64,000 nucleotides of DNA from Trichocoleus desertorum ATA4-8-CV12 (GTDB lineage Bacteria; Cyanobacteriota; Cyanobacteriia; FACHB-46), in contig JAHHIL010000004.1 in the NCBI GenBank assembly GCA_019358975.1, positions 168,890 through 232,889 on the forward strand, given 5' to 3'. Positions 1 to 9,600 of the stretch are shown here, in pieces. Numbering within the stretch: position 1 is the first letter of the stretch; each line of letters opens with the position of its first letter. Below the pieces are notes generated by a model. It saw only the letters and a list, made by a program, of their open reading frames with translations. It did no database searches and had not been told where the DNA came from. The translations under genes and the position numbers were made by a program.

Positions 1-373
1 AGGCCATTGCGGCAAAGCAGTCAGAAAAGATGTTGTAAGGTTGCACCAAAGGATTGCCGAGGCGATCGATCGCGAAGTACCAATTTCCCTCGGCATCTCG
101 ACCGTGCTGAGCCAGGAAATTCGCTCCATGTGCTGCAATCTTGAGCCAATCAGAGCGCTGTTCCAATTGGTTATACAACATCGAGAAAACCCAGACTTGG
201 CGATTTTGCAGCCAGATAAACTTATCGGTGTCATACACTTGACCTTCACGATCGAGGCAGGTAAAGTAGCCCCCTTGCTGCCAGTCGATCGAGTGCTGTT
301 CCCAGAAAGGAATGACATTGTTGAGGAGCGCGTTTTTATAGAGTGCTGCCAGTTGCTTAAAATCGTGCTCCAT
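1..373 (-). CDS. N-acylglucosamine 2-epimerase (AGE family), N-terminal part only
   Basis: This - strand gene starts in the window and runs off the left edge, so about 124 N-terminal residues are visible. The translation opens [17 protein letters not shown] and contains [22 protein letters not shown] and [12 protein letters not shown], the pattern of cyanobacterial AGE-family (alpha/alpha)6-barrel epimerases that interconvert N-acetylglucosamine and N-acetylmannosamine. The ATG at 373 has AGGGAA about 9 bases upstream; another in-frame ATG lies at 388 and cannot be excluded. The six-frame reading on the other strand here is a shadow. Family call is confident; substrate is inferred from the family, and the C-terminal catalytic histidines are outside the window. 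Confidence 0.85.
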   Translation of the reverse strand, partial: MEHDFKQLAALYKNALLNNVIPFWEQHSIDWQQGGYFTCLDREGQVYDTDKFIWLQNRQVWVFSMLYNQLEQRSDWLKIAAHGANFLAQHGRDAEGNWYFAIDRLGNPLVQPYNIFSDCFAAMA

Positions 374-450
374 CTTCAATTCCCTCATCTTTTCAAACTT
401 ATTATTGCTTACAGTAGACTTCCTGCATGAATCGAATTTTGCCCCCCTAA

Positions 451-468
451 CCCCCCAATTCTGGGGGG
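451..468. repeat. C/G-rich intergenic hairpin
   Basis: A 7-bp perfect stem (CCCCCCA/TGGGGGG, 4-base loop) lies in the 228-base gap between the epimerase gene and prmA, preceded by GCCCCCCTAA. Hairpins of this kind are scattered through cyanobacterial intergenic DNA. It may act as a transcript end for prmA, but there is no T-run, so that is uncertain. Nothing else was seen in this gap. Confidence 0.5.
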
Positions 469-601
469 AACTTTAATGGAGCTTCTCCCTTTCTGGAATG
501 CCCGTTAGGGCTATGAGTTGGGGGACGGGAGGGGGCTTTTATTAGTCGTGCAGGAGGTTTAGTGAGCGACTCAAGGAGAAAGGAGAAGCGATCGCGCTTG
601 G

Positions 602-1573
602 CTAAAGCTGATAAGCCAAGGCCACCCACTCGTCAAAGCGTTCTGAGTCAATGACGGTAAAACCTACTGCTGTAAGGGCTGCTGTTACTTCTGCTTCATG
701 ATCTGTGGTAAAACCAGCCGTAATTAGCCGTCCTCCTGGGGCATGAGTCTGTCGTAGCGCTTGTCGGTAGTCCTCTGCTAAAACGACATGCACCCGCGCC
801 AAGATATTTGCCATAATCAGGTCGAATTCTGCTGCCCCCTGCACCGTGGGGATATGGTCGCTAATGTCTCCGCCCATCCAATGCCCTAGCGCGCTGCCAC
901 CCCCTAAGCTGCCTTCCATCACTCTGACTCGCTGCTGCACCCCATTGCGCTCAACTGCATCCTGAGTAGACTCTACAGCCACCCGATCGTTATCTAAGGC
1001 CAAGACATGTCCGCCTAGCTTCGCGATCGCCACACTCAAAATTCCTGAGCCTGAGCCTAAATCGAGAGCCTGCATTTCAGGGACAACATGCCGCTCTAGC
1101 AATCGGAGACTGAGCCTGGTGGCTGGATGGAGACCACTGCCAAACGCAAGGCTTGTCTTTATCCTTAAAGTGATTTCATCTGCTGTTTCAGGTTGGTAAG
1201 GGATATCTCCTGGCAGCACAACAAAGCGATCGCCGATGCGGTGAACCAGGGAACTCAGCGCCTCTGAGAGGACAGGTTTCTCCTCCACGATCGCAGTCTG
1301 TAACTCCGTGGTCAGCCCAGTGCGATGGAGAGGCGAGAGCACAGACTCAATTTCGGCGATCCGAGTTCTCACCCGGATATCGTAGGGGAGATATAAACAG
1401 ATCGTGAATGCCCACTCAGGGACTAGAGTTTCTGGCTCTTGGGGGCAGCGAGACTCTAACTGGCTATAAGCCGTGACTTGGACATCCCCTTGATAGTCTG
1501 TACCTGCCAGCAGTGTCTGAACCCAATCCACTGCCTCTGGTGTGGTATCAAGGCTCAATTCAATCCACGACAT
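602..1573 (-). CDS. prmA: Ribosomal protein L11 methyltransferase PrmA
   Basis: A 323-residue class I SAM methyltransferase predicted to trimethylate ribosomal protein L11 in the cytosol. The N-terminal third (from MSWIELSLDTTPEAVDWV) is the L11-recognition domain. The SAM-binding motif ALDLGSGSGILSVAIAKLGG is in the middle, preceded by FGSGLHPATRLSLRLL, which matches the PrmA FGTGxHxTT region, and ANILARV follows as motif IV. AGGGAAG lies 7 bases before the ATG, supporting the start. It is the last of three - strand genes (acetyltransferase, ABC transporter, prmA), 48 bases downstream of the transporter stop, so co-transcription is possible. The length is slightly above the bacterial norm near 295, typical of cyanobacterial forms. 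Confidence 0.9.
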   Translation of the reverse strand: MSWIELSLDTTPEAVDWVQTLLAGTDYQGDVQVTAYSQLESRCPQEPETLVPEWAFTICLYLPYDIRVRTRIAEIESVLSPLHRTGLTTELQTAIVEEKPVLSEALSSLVHRIGDRFVVLPGDIPYQPETADEITLRIKTSLAFGSGLHPATRLSLRLLERHVVPEMQALDLGSGSGILSVAIAKLGGHVLALDNDRVAVESTQDAVERNGVQQRVRVMEGSLGGGSALGHWMGGDISDHIPTVQGAAEFDLIMANILARVHVVLAEDYRQALRQTHAPGGRLITAGFTTDHEAEVTAALTAVGFTVIDSERFDEWVALAYQL

Positions 1574-1621
1574 ACTTACTTCCCTAAAGCGCTCATTCTA
1601 TCTTGGCTTATGTACCTTGGC

Positions 1622-3373
1622 TTACGGCAGCTCGATCAACTCCAGTTGTTCTTGACGGAAAACCAACGGTTGCCGTATCTGCCAGGTTTTGTCTTGGGAG
1701 AGTTGCAATACTTGCTGATGATGATTCGCTAAATTGGGGCGATGTCCTACGCTCAAAAAAGTTGTACCCATTGCTTGAAGCGCTTGGTAGAGGCGTTCCT
1801 CATTGTCAAGATCCAAGGCGCTGGTGGCTTCATCTAAAATGGCGTATTTGGGTTGATTTACGAGTAGGCGAGCAAAGGTGAGACGCTGTTGTTCTCCTAG
1901 AGATAGAACCTCTGCCCAATCGCGCTGGGCCTCAAAACCCCCAAAGCGTTCATCTAAATCCGCTAAGTTGACCTGTTGCAGTACGTGTTTTAAGGATTGG
2001 TCATCAACTTCAATATGAGTATTGGGGTAAAGCAGTTGGTCCCGCAGCGTTCCCATCACCATATAGGGGCGTTGGGGCAGAAACAGAATTTCGCCTGCTT
2101 CTGGACGCAAAATGCTGCCACGACCCGCGTTCCATAATCCTGCGATCGCGCGTAGCAGCGAACTCTTGCCGCAACCACTCGGCCCCATCACCAAGAGTCC
2201 TTGCCCGGTCGATAAGTCTACCGAGAGATCTTCGATCAAGATTCGTTGATGGTTAGGGGTTTCTAAGGTGAGATGTTCTACCGCAAGGCGATCAGCGGCG
2301 ATGGTCTGAATGGTTGTCTGGGGAGATGAGCTAAGAGCAGCAGTATCAGCAGTTTGGCTGGTTTCTGTCTGTTCTAGAAACTCAGCAAAGGTATACAAAC
2401 GATTAATGCCCGCGCCAAAAGTAGTTAGCGCTTGGAAACGAGCCACTACCACATTCAGCGAGAAGAAGACCCGGACAAAGGCTCCTTGCGCTTCACTGAC
2501 TTTACCTACCTCCATCTCTCCCGCAAAGATCGCTGGCGCTACAACCAGAGCTGGCAGCACGAAAGGGATGAATTCATAGGCGTTCGTCAATACATTCAAA
2601 TTTAATTCCCAAATTAGCAGCCGCTTCACATTGTCGAACACTTCCAGAAAGCGGTGTTGGATCTGTTGCGACTCCTGCTCCTCTCCTCGATAGAAGGCGA
2701 TCGCTTCGGCATTTTCCCGAATTCGCACCAAACTAAAGCGAAAGTCGGCTTCTTTTTTGAGTTGTTCAAAGTTGAGCCGTACCAGTGGTTTGCCAAATAC
2801 AAGGGTGGTCACTACGGTACCGACCAAAGCGTAAAGCACCAGGAAAAGTACTAGAGGGCGAGAAATTCCCCAAAGGACGCCACTAAATGCAATCACTGAG
2901 AGCACAGACTCCACTAGCACTAACAAGAAGGTCAGAGATTCTTGGGTGAAACTTCTGACATCTTCCGCAATCCGTTGATCCGGGTTGTCGATGTCTGTGT
3001 TGGAGGTGTTGAGGTGATAGTAGGCGCGATCGCTAAAGTAGTTCTCTAAAAAGCGATTGGTCAGCCAACGCCGCCATTGCAAACTCAGGCGATCGCGCAA
3101 ATACCGATAACCTGCGAGTAGGGGAGCGTAGATGACGAGAACGGCAATAAAGATAGTGACGGTTTGCCAGAATCGGGGTTCATCTTGAGCCGAAAGTGCT
3201 GAGATTAACACTCCTCGCTTGTTGTTGAGCACCACGCTCAGCCCTGTGTAGGCCAGCAAAAATAGCACCACTCCCAGCAATAAGCCTCTGGCTTGCCATT
3301 TCTCATCTCCGAACCAGTAAGATTTGGCGATCGCCCAAAATTGCTGCAACACTTTGAAGTTCAATCGATCCAT
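1622..3373 (-). CDS. ABC transporter, fused permease-ATPase (SbmA/BacA-ABCD type)
   Basis: A half-transporter of about 583 residues with an N-terminal ABC_membrane_2-type membrane domain and a C-terminal ATPase. Roughly six hydrophobic segments lie before residue 330. NTDIDNPDQRIAEDV is the conserved region after TM3 typical of this family. The ATPase carries Walker A GPSGCGKSS (about 397-405), the signature LSLGEQQRLTFARLL, Walker B YAILDEATSALD and the switch histidine in FLSVGHRP. It probably works as a homodimer in the inner membrane. Relatives move peptides, vitamin B12 or long-chain acyl compounds; the substrate here is unknown. The ATG at 3373 is chosen because AAGGAAAG precedes it; the longer frame would need a TTG at 3412. 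Confidence 0.87.
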   Translation of the reverse strand: MDRLNFKVLQQFWAIAKSYWFGDEKWQARGLLLGVVLFLLAYTGLSVVLNNKRGVLISALSAQDEPRFWQTVTIFIAVLVIYAPLLAGYRYLRDRLSLQWRRWLTNRFLENYFSDRAYYHLNTSNTDIDNPDQRIAEDVRSFTQESLTFLLVLVESVLSVIAFSGVLWGISRPLVLFLVLYALVGTVVTTLVFGKPLVRLNFEQLKKEADFRFSLVRIRENAEAIAFYRGEEQESQQIQHRFLEVFDNVKRLLIWELNLNVLTNAYEFIPFVLPALVVAPAIFAGEMEVGKVSEAQGAFVRVFFSLNVVVARFQALTTFGAGINRLYTFAEFLEQTETSQTADTAALSSSPQTTIQTIAADRLAVEHLTLETPNHQRILIEDLSVDLSTGQGLLVMGPSGCGKSSLLRAIAGLWNAGRGSILRPEAGEILFLPQRPYMVMGTLRDQLLYPNTHIEVDDQSLKHVLQQVNLADLDERFGGFEAQRDWAEVLSLGEQQRLTFARLLVNQPKYAILDEATSALDLDNEERLYQALQAMGTTFLSVGHRPNLANHHQQVLQLSQDKTWQIRQPLVFRQEQLELIELP

Positions 3374-3469
3374 CTGCTTGCTTTCCTTGAATTGCTCTGC
3401 TAGCGGTGCCAACCACGACTCAAAGGCTAAACCGACTCAAGCCAGTTGAAATCTGCCCGATAGCCGATT

Positions 3470-4042
3470 CTACAGTGCAAAGTGCCGATGTGAGGCTGAT
3501 CCATACTCCCAGGCTTCTTGTGTCAACCGCCATTCAACTTGTTGCCAACCCTGGGCTGTCATCCAATCGGGGCTGGGACGTTGGCCCACTTCAATAAACC
3601 CATAGCGCTTGGCCAAACGAGCGACCCGCAGATTTGCACTAACAGAAACACCTAAAATCTCTTTTAATCTCAGCTCTCCAAATCCAAACTCAATCAAAGC
3701 TTGGCCAATCTCAATGGCATAAGCGTAACGCCCCCAAAACTGAGGAGCCAACTCAATGCCTAGTTCTGCTTGATTGGCGTTATAACCTTCGCTGCGTAAG
3801 CCACCGCAACCAATGAGCTCTAGTGATTTGCGGCGATCGAGGATAGCAAGCTGATAGTTGCGGCGGGGAGATTCGGTTGCCCATTGGCTGAACAGACGGA
3901 GCAGTTCCTGAGTCTGGTTGGGTGTGACTTCTTCGGGCGCACAGAATTCGGCATATCGTGGATCGGCATGATAAGCCAAGAACGGAGGCTCGTCTTCCTG
4001 AGTAAAGTCTCGCAGCAGAAATCTCTTCGTGAGGATTTCCAT
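3470..4042 (-). CDS. GNAT-family N-acetyltransferase (RimJ/RimL type)
   Basis: A 190-residue protein with the fold signature of RimJ/RimL acetyltransferases: it opens MEILTKRFLLRDFTQED, has LIGCGGLRSEG and a QAELGIELAPQFWGRYAYA strand-helix unit that should bind acetyl-CoA, then VSVSANLRVARLAKRYGFIE near the C-terminus (the usual N-x-xS/R-x-x-x-K-x-GF motif). It would transfer acetyl groups to a protein N-terminus or small amine; the acceptor cannot be told. It lies 96 bases upstream of the ABC transporter start on the same strand and may share its promoter. AGAAG before the ATG supports this start. Confidence 0.85.
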   Translation of the reverse strand: MEILTKRFLLRDFTQEDEPPFLAYHADPRYAEFCAPEEVTPNQTQELLRLFSQWATESPRRNYQLAILDRRKSLELIGCGGLRSEGYNANQAELGIELAPQFWGRYAYAIEIGQALIEFGFGELRLKEILGVSVSANLRVARLAKRYGFIEVGQRPSPDWMTAQGWQQVEWRLTQEAWEYGSASHRHFAL

Positions 4043-4169
4043 AGTTTTATCTTCTACAGTAGCCTGAAGGCGATCGCCCTATATTGTGAACTTAAAAGAT
4101 TTTTCCGAGAAAAACCTTCCCTTTGTTGAAGTTGGATGACTAGATAGAGATAGTGTTTAGTTATACCGT

Positions 4170-4829
4170 ATGTTCGATCAGCGAGAATTGTATGCGCTAG
4201 AAGAGGGAGGACCGTTACGCCTCGACATTTCTTGGGGATTCTTCAGCCCCAAAATTGTGATTCGGCTCGATGGCGAGGTCATTAGCAAAATCCCTAAAAG
4301 CCAACTTACTGAGCTGCATACGTTTCTCCTTAATGACGGCTCCCAGTTAGAGATTCAGCAGGTTGCCAGCTTCAAAATTTTGGGTATGGTGTTTCAGCCC
4401 TACTTGCACATCACCTTAAACGGGCAAGCTTTACCGGGGGTCATAGTCAACCCCGAACAACGTCAAGAGGATGCTAGCGGTTGGGTTCTCTTTATTGCCT
4501 TAATGAAGTTTGTTCAGGGGATACTGGCACCTACCAAAGCCCTCACGTTCCCTTTACCCTGGAAATTCCAAGAGTTGGTGGAGTGGCAACAGAGCTTTAC
4601 AGGTGCGATCGCGACTGGCCTCATTTTGCTAGGACTTTGGTTTCTAACCAAGCGCTACAGCAAAATGGTTTTGACTGCGGCCCTGGTGATTATTTTGGGC
4701 AGCTTCCTATTGGAGCTCGCCTGCACCCTGATTTGTCGCCAACCTCGAACCTTTGTCCTAGCCGCGATCGAAGGTCTGGCCGCGATCTCGCTCTATCAAG
4801 CTTTAAAGACGGCTCCCAAAAGTCAATAG
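4170..4829 (+). CDS. Hypothetical membrane protein
   Basis: A 219-residue protein that I do not recognise. The first half is soluble and beta-rich (SWGFFSPKIVIRLDGEVISK, then a short helix TELHTFLLNDGS). The second half has about three hydrophobic stretches: GAIATGLILLGLWFLTKRY, MVLTAALVIILGSFLLELAC and FVLAAIEGLAAISLYQAL. It stands alone on the + strand, between divergent and convergent - strand genes, with only 7 bases between its stop and the end of the RlmI-like gene. The soluble head with a membrane anchor hints at a cytoplasmic domain tethered to the membrane, but no function can be assigned. Confidence 0.75.
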   Translation: MFDQRELYALEEGGPLRLDISWGFFSPKIVIRLDGEVISKIPKSQLTELHTFLLNDGSQLEIQQVASFKILGMVFQPYLHITLNGQALPGVIVNPEQRQEDASGWVLFIALMKFVQGILAPTKALTFPLPWKFQELVEWQQSFTGAIATGLILLGLWFLTKRYSKMVLTAALVIILGSFLLELACTLICRQPRTFVLAAIEGLAAISLYQALKTAPKSQ

Positions 4830-4836
4830 GCCAACC

Positions 4837-6024
4837 TCACCTGACTCGCCCGACTACAAACTTGAGATAGCGTCCTTCTGGAAAGTGAGCGGGGACAGGA
4901 TGATCGAGGGGTTGACCTGCTTCATGGATGATTTGCACTCGTCGTCCTGCCGAAGCCCCTGCTGCCGCGATCGCTTCCTTAAAGGCTTCGGGGCTGACCT
5001 GACTCGTACAACTGCCGCTTACCAGTAATCCACCAGGAGCGACACAACGCAGAGCTAGTGCATTCAGTTTGACATAAGCTCGTTGTGCAGCATGACGATT
5101 TTGCTTGCTCTTGGCAAAACTTGGTGGGTCAAGAATTACTAGATCAAAAAAGCGCTTTTGCTCCACATAGCTATTGAGCAGATTGAAACAGTCTTGGGTC
5201 ACAAAGGTATGTCGCTCAGGTTCCAGACCATTGAGAGCGATATTGGTGTTTGCTGCTTCTGCCAGCCCCTTGCCAATATCGACGCTGGTGACATGCCGTG
5301 CCTGACCCCGCAACGCATATAGCGAGAAGGCTCCTGTATAAGCAAAACAGTTGAGGACATCACGCCCTTGGCTTAGGTCTTGGACAAAGCGGCGGTTTTC
5401 GCGATGGTCTAGAAATAGCCCTGTTTTTTGCCCAGAATACAAATTTACCTGAAACGCCAGTCCGTGCTCTTTCACTACCAAGTCATCCGGTGCAGGCTGA
5501 CCCCACAAGCGTTCGATCTTGCTATCACATTTGCCCTCAGCTGGTTCATCCGAGGCTCTATGCTGAGTGCGTAGGAAGATGCCCTGTAGGGGTTTGGCGG
5601 CTCTGAGGGCATCCACTAGCCAATCGAGGAGCACAGCGGCTCCTTCCATGTAGGTTTGCACCACGGCAAAGTCGTTATAGAGATCGACCGTTATCCCTGG
5701 CAGGCCATCTCCTTCGCCAAACAACCACCGATACGCAGTACAACCTTTTTCTCTGAGTGGAGAGCGCAAGTCCCAAGCGGCCTGTACCTGTTCCCGCAGC
5801 CACCGAGCATCCGGAACTTGCTCCTCCGAAAAAATCCGGATCGCGATCGGGCCATTGGTATCCCAAAGACCATATCCTGTCCAATTGCCACAGCGGGCTC
5901 GCACCCAGGTTCCGGATGGGAAATGCAGGTTAGATGGGACATGGTTACGGTAGACCCAAGGATGCCCTTGCAGGAGCCGCTCTTTGAGAGCTGTTGGAAG
6001 TTGAATGTGGGGCAGCTTTGCCAT
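4837..6024 (-). CDS. RlmI-like 23S rRNA (cytosine-5)-methyltransferase
   Basis: A 395-residue class I rRNA methyltransferase of the RlmI/YccW group, expected to methylate a cytosine in 23S rRNA. An N-terminal PUA-like domain covers about residues 1-80 (QLPTALKERLLQGHPWVYRN). It is followed by FGEGDGLPGITVDLYND, then the catalytic domain with SGQKTGLFLDHRENRRFV, the SAM loop VLNCFAYTGAFSLYA, DLVILDPPSFAKSK (motif IV) and LLVSGSCTSQVSPE, where the cysteine fits the motif VI nucleophile position. Order and length match the family. The ribosome-binding site is weak (TAACTGAAATC). The exact target base is inferred from the family. Confidence 0.87.
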   Translation of the reverse strand: MAKLPHIQLPTALKERLLQGHPWVYRNHVPSNLHFPSGTWVRARCGNWTGYGLWDTNGPIAIRIFSEEQVPDARWLREQVQAAWDLRSPLREKGCTAYRWLFGEGDGLPGITVDLYNDFAVVQTYMEGAAVLLDWLVDALRAAKPLQGIFLRTQHRASDEPAEGKCDSKIERLWGQPAPDDLVVKEHGLAFQVNLYSGQKTGLFLDHRENRRFVQDLSQGRDVLNCFAYTGAFSLYALRGQARHVTSVDIGKGLAEAANTNIALNGLEPERHTFVTQDCFNLLNSYVEQKRFFDLVILDPPSFAKSKQNRHAAQRAYVKLNALALRCVAPGGLLVSGSCTSQVSPEAFKEAIAAAGASAGRRVQIIHEAGQPLDHPVPAHFPEGRYLKFVVGRVR

Positions 6025-6111
6025 GATTTCAGTTAAACAGCCGTTCTTTGTTCGCTGCGCCTAAAAAGAGTCCTTTTCAACTATACAATTGCGATCGCTC
6101 AAATACCGATC

Positions 6112-6162
6112 CTAATGATGGAGCGATCGAGCTTTTAAGCTGTCAGAAATGTAAGCGGACAC
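6112..6162 (-). pseudogene. Probable 16-codon remnant of an HNH endonuclease gene
   Basis: Six bases after the antitoxin-like stop, a GTG opens the frame VSAYISDSLKARSLHH before TAG. In cyanobacteria, genes like the 133-residue neighbour are commonly followed at once by a small HNH endonuclease that begins with a similar S-x-YIS-x-L-x-x-R segment. Here the frame stops after 16 codons and I saw no HNH core (CxYC...DHI) downstream. The reading as a decayed partner is inference from this short similarity and from family neighbourhood knowledge. Confidence 0.35.
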
Positions 6163-6168
6163 AAGCAA

Positions 6169-6570
6169 TCAGGAGTTGGGTACGTGGTGGCCTCGCCAGT
6201 GGAGGAAGGCAGCAGCTTGTGCCTTGCGAAGCATGAAGCGGTCAGACTGCGATCGCAGTTCTATCAACTCCAGTTGTTCTGCTTGAGATAAGGTTCGGTT
6301 CTGGTTGCGATCGAGTAACTCGTCGTATCGTGCCATCTCTTCAGCAGTTTTTCGAGCTGAGGCAATTTTCCACAAAGCCTCGTCTTCAAGGCGATCGAGT
6401 GCTGCTAAGTCCGTCTTGAATTCATCTGGTACATTATCCCAGTCTGGCGGACTGCCAACTTTGAGGGCATGCAGCATCACTTCTTCGAGCGATCGCCCAG
6501 TTGCGTTAGCAGTATTGACCAACCGCTGATAGATTAGGTCTGGAATTTGTAGGGTAACAGTGGCAACCAT
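6169..6570 (-). CDS. Antitoxin-like small protein (CopG-like N-terminus)
   Basis: A 133-residue protein opening MVATVTLQIPDLIYQRLVNT, which resembles a ribbon-helix-helix strand and helix, followed by ATGRSLEEVMLHALKVGSPPDW and a long charged helical C-terminus ending FLHWRGHHVPNS. This is a widespread cyanobacterial family usually annotated as hypothetical or antitoxin-like and often paired with a downstream HNH or PIN-type gene. The partner seems lost here (see the remnant at 6112-6162). It probably binds DNA and represses its own promoter if it is an antitoxin; that is inference. Confidence 0.7.
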   Translation of the reverse strand: MVATVTLQIPDLIYQRLVNTANATGRSLEEVMLHALKVGSPPDWDNVPDEFKTDLAALDRLEDEALWKIASARKTAEEMARYDELLDRNQNRTLSQAEQLELIELRSQSDRFMLRKAQAAAFLHWRGHHVPNS

Positions 6571-6622
6571 TGAGATTCAACGTTCAACTTCTAGTAAAAG
6601 AATGTTTAGCAAGTCTACGGAG

Positions 6623-9600
6623 TTATGGCTTAGACGCAGGAGGAAGCTGAAGTTCAATGCCTAGTTTGCTGCCTAAATCTATGGCGTTATTGGCAAAATC
6701 GGTGCCGCTTGCAATCTGTGTAGCAATCATTGCACCGATGGCTGCTAAAGCAAACAAGCGCTTTCTCAATCGGGTTAAATTGCGCTGATTTTCAGGTTTC
6801 TTGATTTCCACTTCTACATCATCAATGTCAACCAAGGCATCATCCTGGATTTCCTGAGGGAATTGCGCGGCGATTTGGCGCATGTTGGTGATGAGTTGTA
6901 AGAGTTCAGCAGTGTTGGCACCGCTGGTTTGGCTAAAGTTGGATGCTGTCACTTGAGCGCTATCTTTAGCTTCATTGACGAAGTTTCCGATGTTTGCGCC
7001 TTGGTTATTGTTTGTATACTGAGAACCTTCTGACATTGCTCTTGCCTCTGCTTTGTTGTTGTTGATAATAAATATATTCTTGTATGCTTTCTCACCCATG
7101 CTTCCTTTCTCATCAATTTCGTGTTTTTGCCGCAGTTCGATCGGTTCGTAACCCTCTAGAAGTTGGCGCAGATTCACAATGATACCTAGCCTGCCGATTG
7201 GATGATCTCGAATTCCCATCTTTTCGAGTCCCAAGAGTTCCTGGTAGTTAAGGGGTGGATGGTTGGGATAGTCAGGAACAGGCACCCACTCAGTTGCTTC
7301 AGGGTTGGCGAAGGTGCCGTGAATTCGGTTGAATACATCGCGGATCATCACCAGGAACGATCGCCGAGTTGTTTCACGACCGCTGATAGAGATGAAGATT
7401 TTCTTATCTTCTAGGTCAGCTTTAATGCGGGCAATGTTGTAGGTTTCGCTACCTTCGGTATAGGCAAGCATGACTCCGCTGCGCCAGTAAGTGTGGCTAT
7501 AGATTTTGTCGTGGGTAAGAACAATGAAGCGGGAGAGGATGCTTTCGGGTAGAACGCGATAGTGATACTGAAACTCTAGGGTGTCGCCTTCGAGGTTAGT
7601 ATCTTTGGGTTCCTCTTTCGAGAGGAGTCCGGGGATGAGGAAGGTATCTGTAGCGCAGTTATGGATTTGGAAACAGAGCTGAAATTCTTTCATCAGCTCG
7701 ATTAGGTAGTGATGACGATTGGTAGGGTAGCGTTGGGAGTTAAGAACGCGGCTGAGGTCAGCGTAGGTAAGAATGCCTTTGGTTTTAGTTTTGAGGATTT
7801 CATCACTGAGGAGGGCGTAAATACCCTCAGTTACCCAATCAGGGTTGAGGACGTTGGTGGATTGCAGAATCGGGTGATCGCGGAAATTAAGTACCAGTCC
7901 TAGGTTGTGCAGGAGGTCAATTAGTTGTTCTTGGTTCGTTTCTTCGGTGACAGTTTTGGCAGCACAGATGCAAGCGTATTTGCCATAGCTGATAAAGTCT
8001 TCATCCATGCTCTCAAGCTGTTCTTTCACCTCAAACCAGGAGAGTGGTAGGAGGTTGTAAACATCGTTGAGTTGGCCCACTTCACGGGTAATGGCGCTGC
8101 GGAGATCGTTGATTCCCTCGTTGGTGTCGCAAGATGTTTCAATAATGTCTTTGATGTTGGGGTATTTATCGCGTAGAGCTTTGCGGTTGATGTCGAAAGG
8201 CTGCTCGTCCTTTTTGTTGCCCACGATGATGACGGGAGATTGACCGCCAAAGCTTTCGATCAGTTTGAGCCAGTATTCAATGCGGTTTTCCTCTTCACTG
8301 GTGCGGCAGTTGCACACCAAGAGGTAAAGAGATCGCTTGGTTAGGAAGAACTGGTGAGTGGCATGGTAAATTTCTTGTCCACCAAAGTCCCAGACGTTGA
8401 GCCGCACATCTTTGCTGTTGACGTGAATATTCCAGGTTTCGATGTTGAGGCCATCTGTTTGAGATTCGTGGCGATTAAATCGGTTGTAGAGGAGACGGTT
8501 GATCAGAGAGGTTTTGCCGACACTACCTTGACCGATGAGGAGTAGTTTGGCTTCATTCAACGGGCGGACTTCGCCACTACGGAGTTGACGGCAGTAATTG
8601 AAGATAGCCTCAACAGAACCAGGATCTTGATGAAGGTCTGGTGGGCCAAGAATTTCTGGGGAAATGGGTAGCGGATTTTGACGCAGATCTAATTTATTGA
8701 GATTGGGTAGTTCTTCGAGCCAACTGGGTATCTCAGTAATTTGATTGTTATAGAGGTGAAGCTTAGTGAGATTGGTGAGTTGTGCGATCGCTTCTGGAAC
8801 TTGCGTGAGCTGGTTGCCAGAAAGGTCAAGCTTAGTGAGATTAGTGAGTTGTGCGATCGCTTCTGGAACTTGCGTGAGCTGGTTGCCAGAAAGGTCAAGC
8901 TTAGTGAGATTAGTGAGTTGTGTGATCGCTTCTGGAACTTGTGTGAGCTGGTTGTCAGAAAGGTCAAGCTTAGTGAGATTAGTGAGTTGGGCGATCGCTT
9001 CTGGAACTTGCGTGAGCTGGTTGCTAGAGAGGGTAAGCGTAGTGAGATTAGTGAGTTGGGCGATCGCTTCTGGAACTTGTGTGAGCTGGTTGTTAAAGAG
9101 GGCAAGCGTAGTGAGATTGGTGAGTTGGGCGATCGCTGCTGGAACTTGTGTGAGCTGGTTGCTAGAGAGGGTAAGCGTAGTGAGATTGGTGAGTTGGGCG
9201 ATCGCTGCTGGAACTTGTGTGAGCTGGCTTCTAGAAAGGTGAAGCGTAGTCAGACTTGTCAGTTGTGCGATCGCTTTTGGAACTTGCGTGAGCTGGTTGT
9301 TAGAGAGGTCAAGCGTAGTGAGATTGGTGAGTTGTGCGATCGCTTCTGGAACTTGTGTGAGCTGGTTGCTAGAGAGGGTAAGCGTAGTCAGACTTGTCAG
9401 TTGTGCGATCGCTTCTGGAACTTGTGTGAGCTGGTTGTTACGGAGGTAAAGCGTAGTCAGACTTGTCAGTTGTGCGATCGCTTCTGGAACTTGTGTGAGC
9501 TGGTTGTTACGGAGGTAAAGCGTAGTCAGACTTGTCAGTTGTGCGATCGCTTCTGGAACTTGTGTGAGCTGGTTGTATGAGAGGTCAAGCGTAGTGAGAT

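Noticed and set aside
451..468. CRISPR-like palindrome
   Set aside because: Only one copy is present with no spaced repeats; it is a solitary intergenic hairpin. No CRISPR array was seen anywhere in the window.
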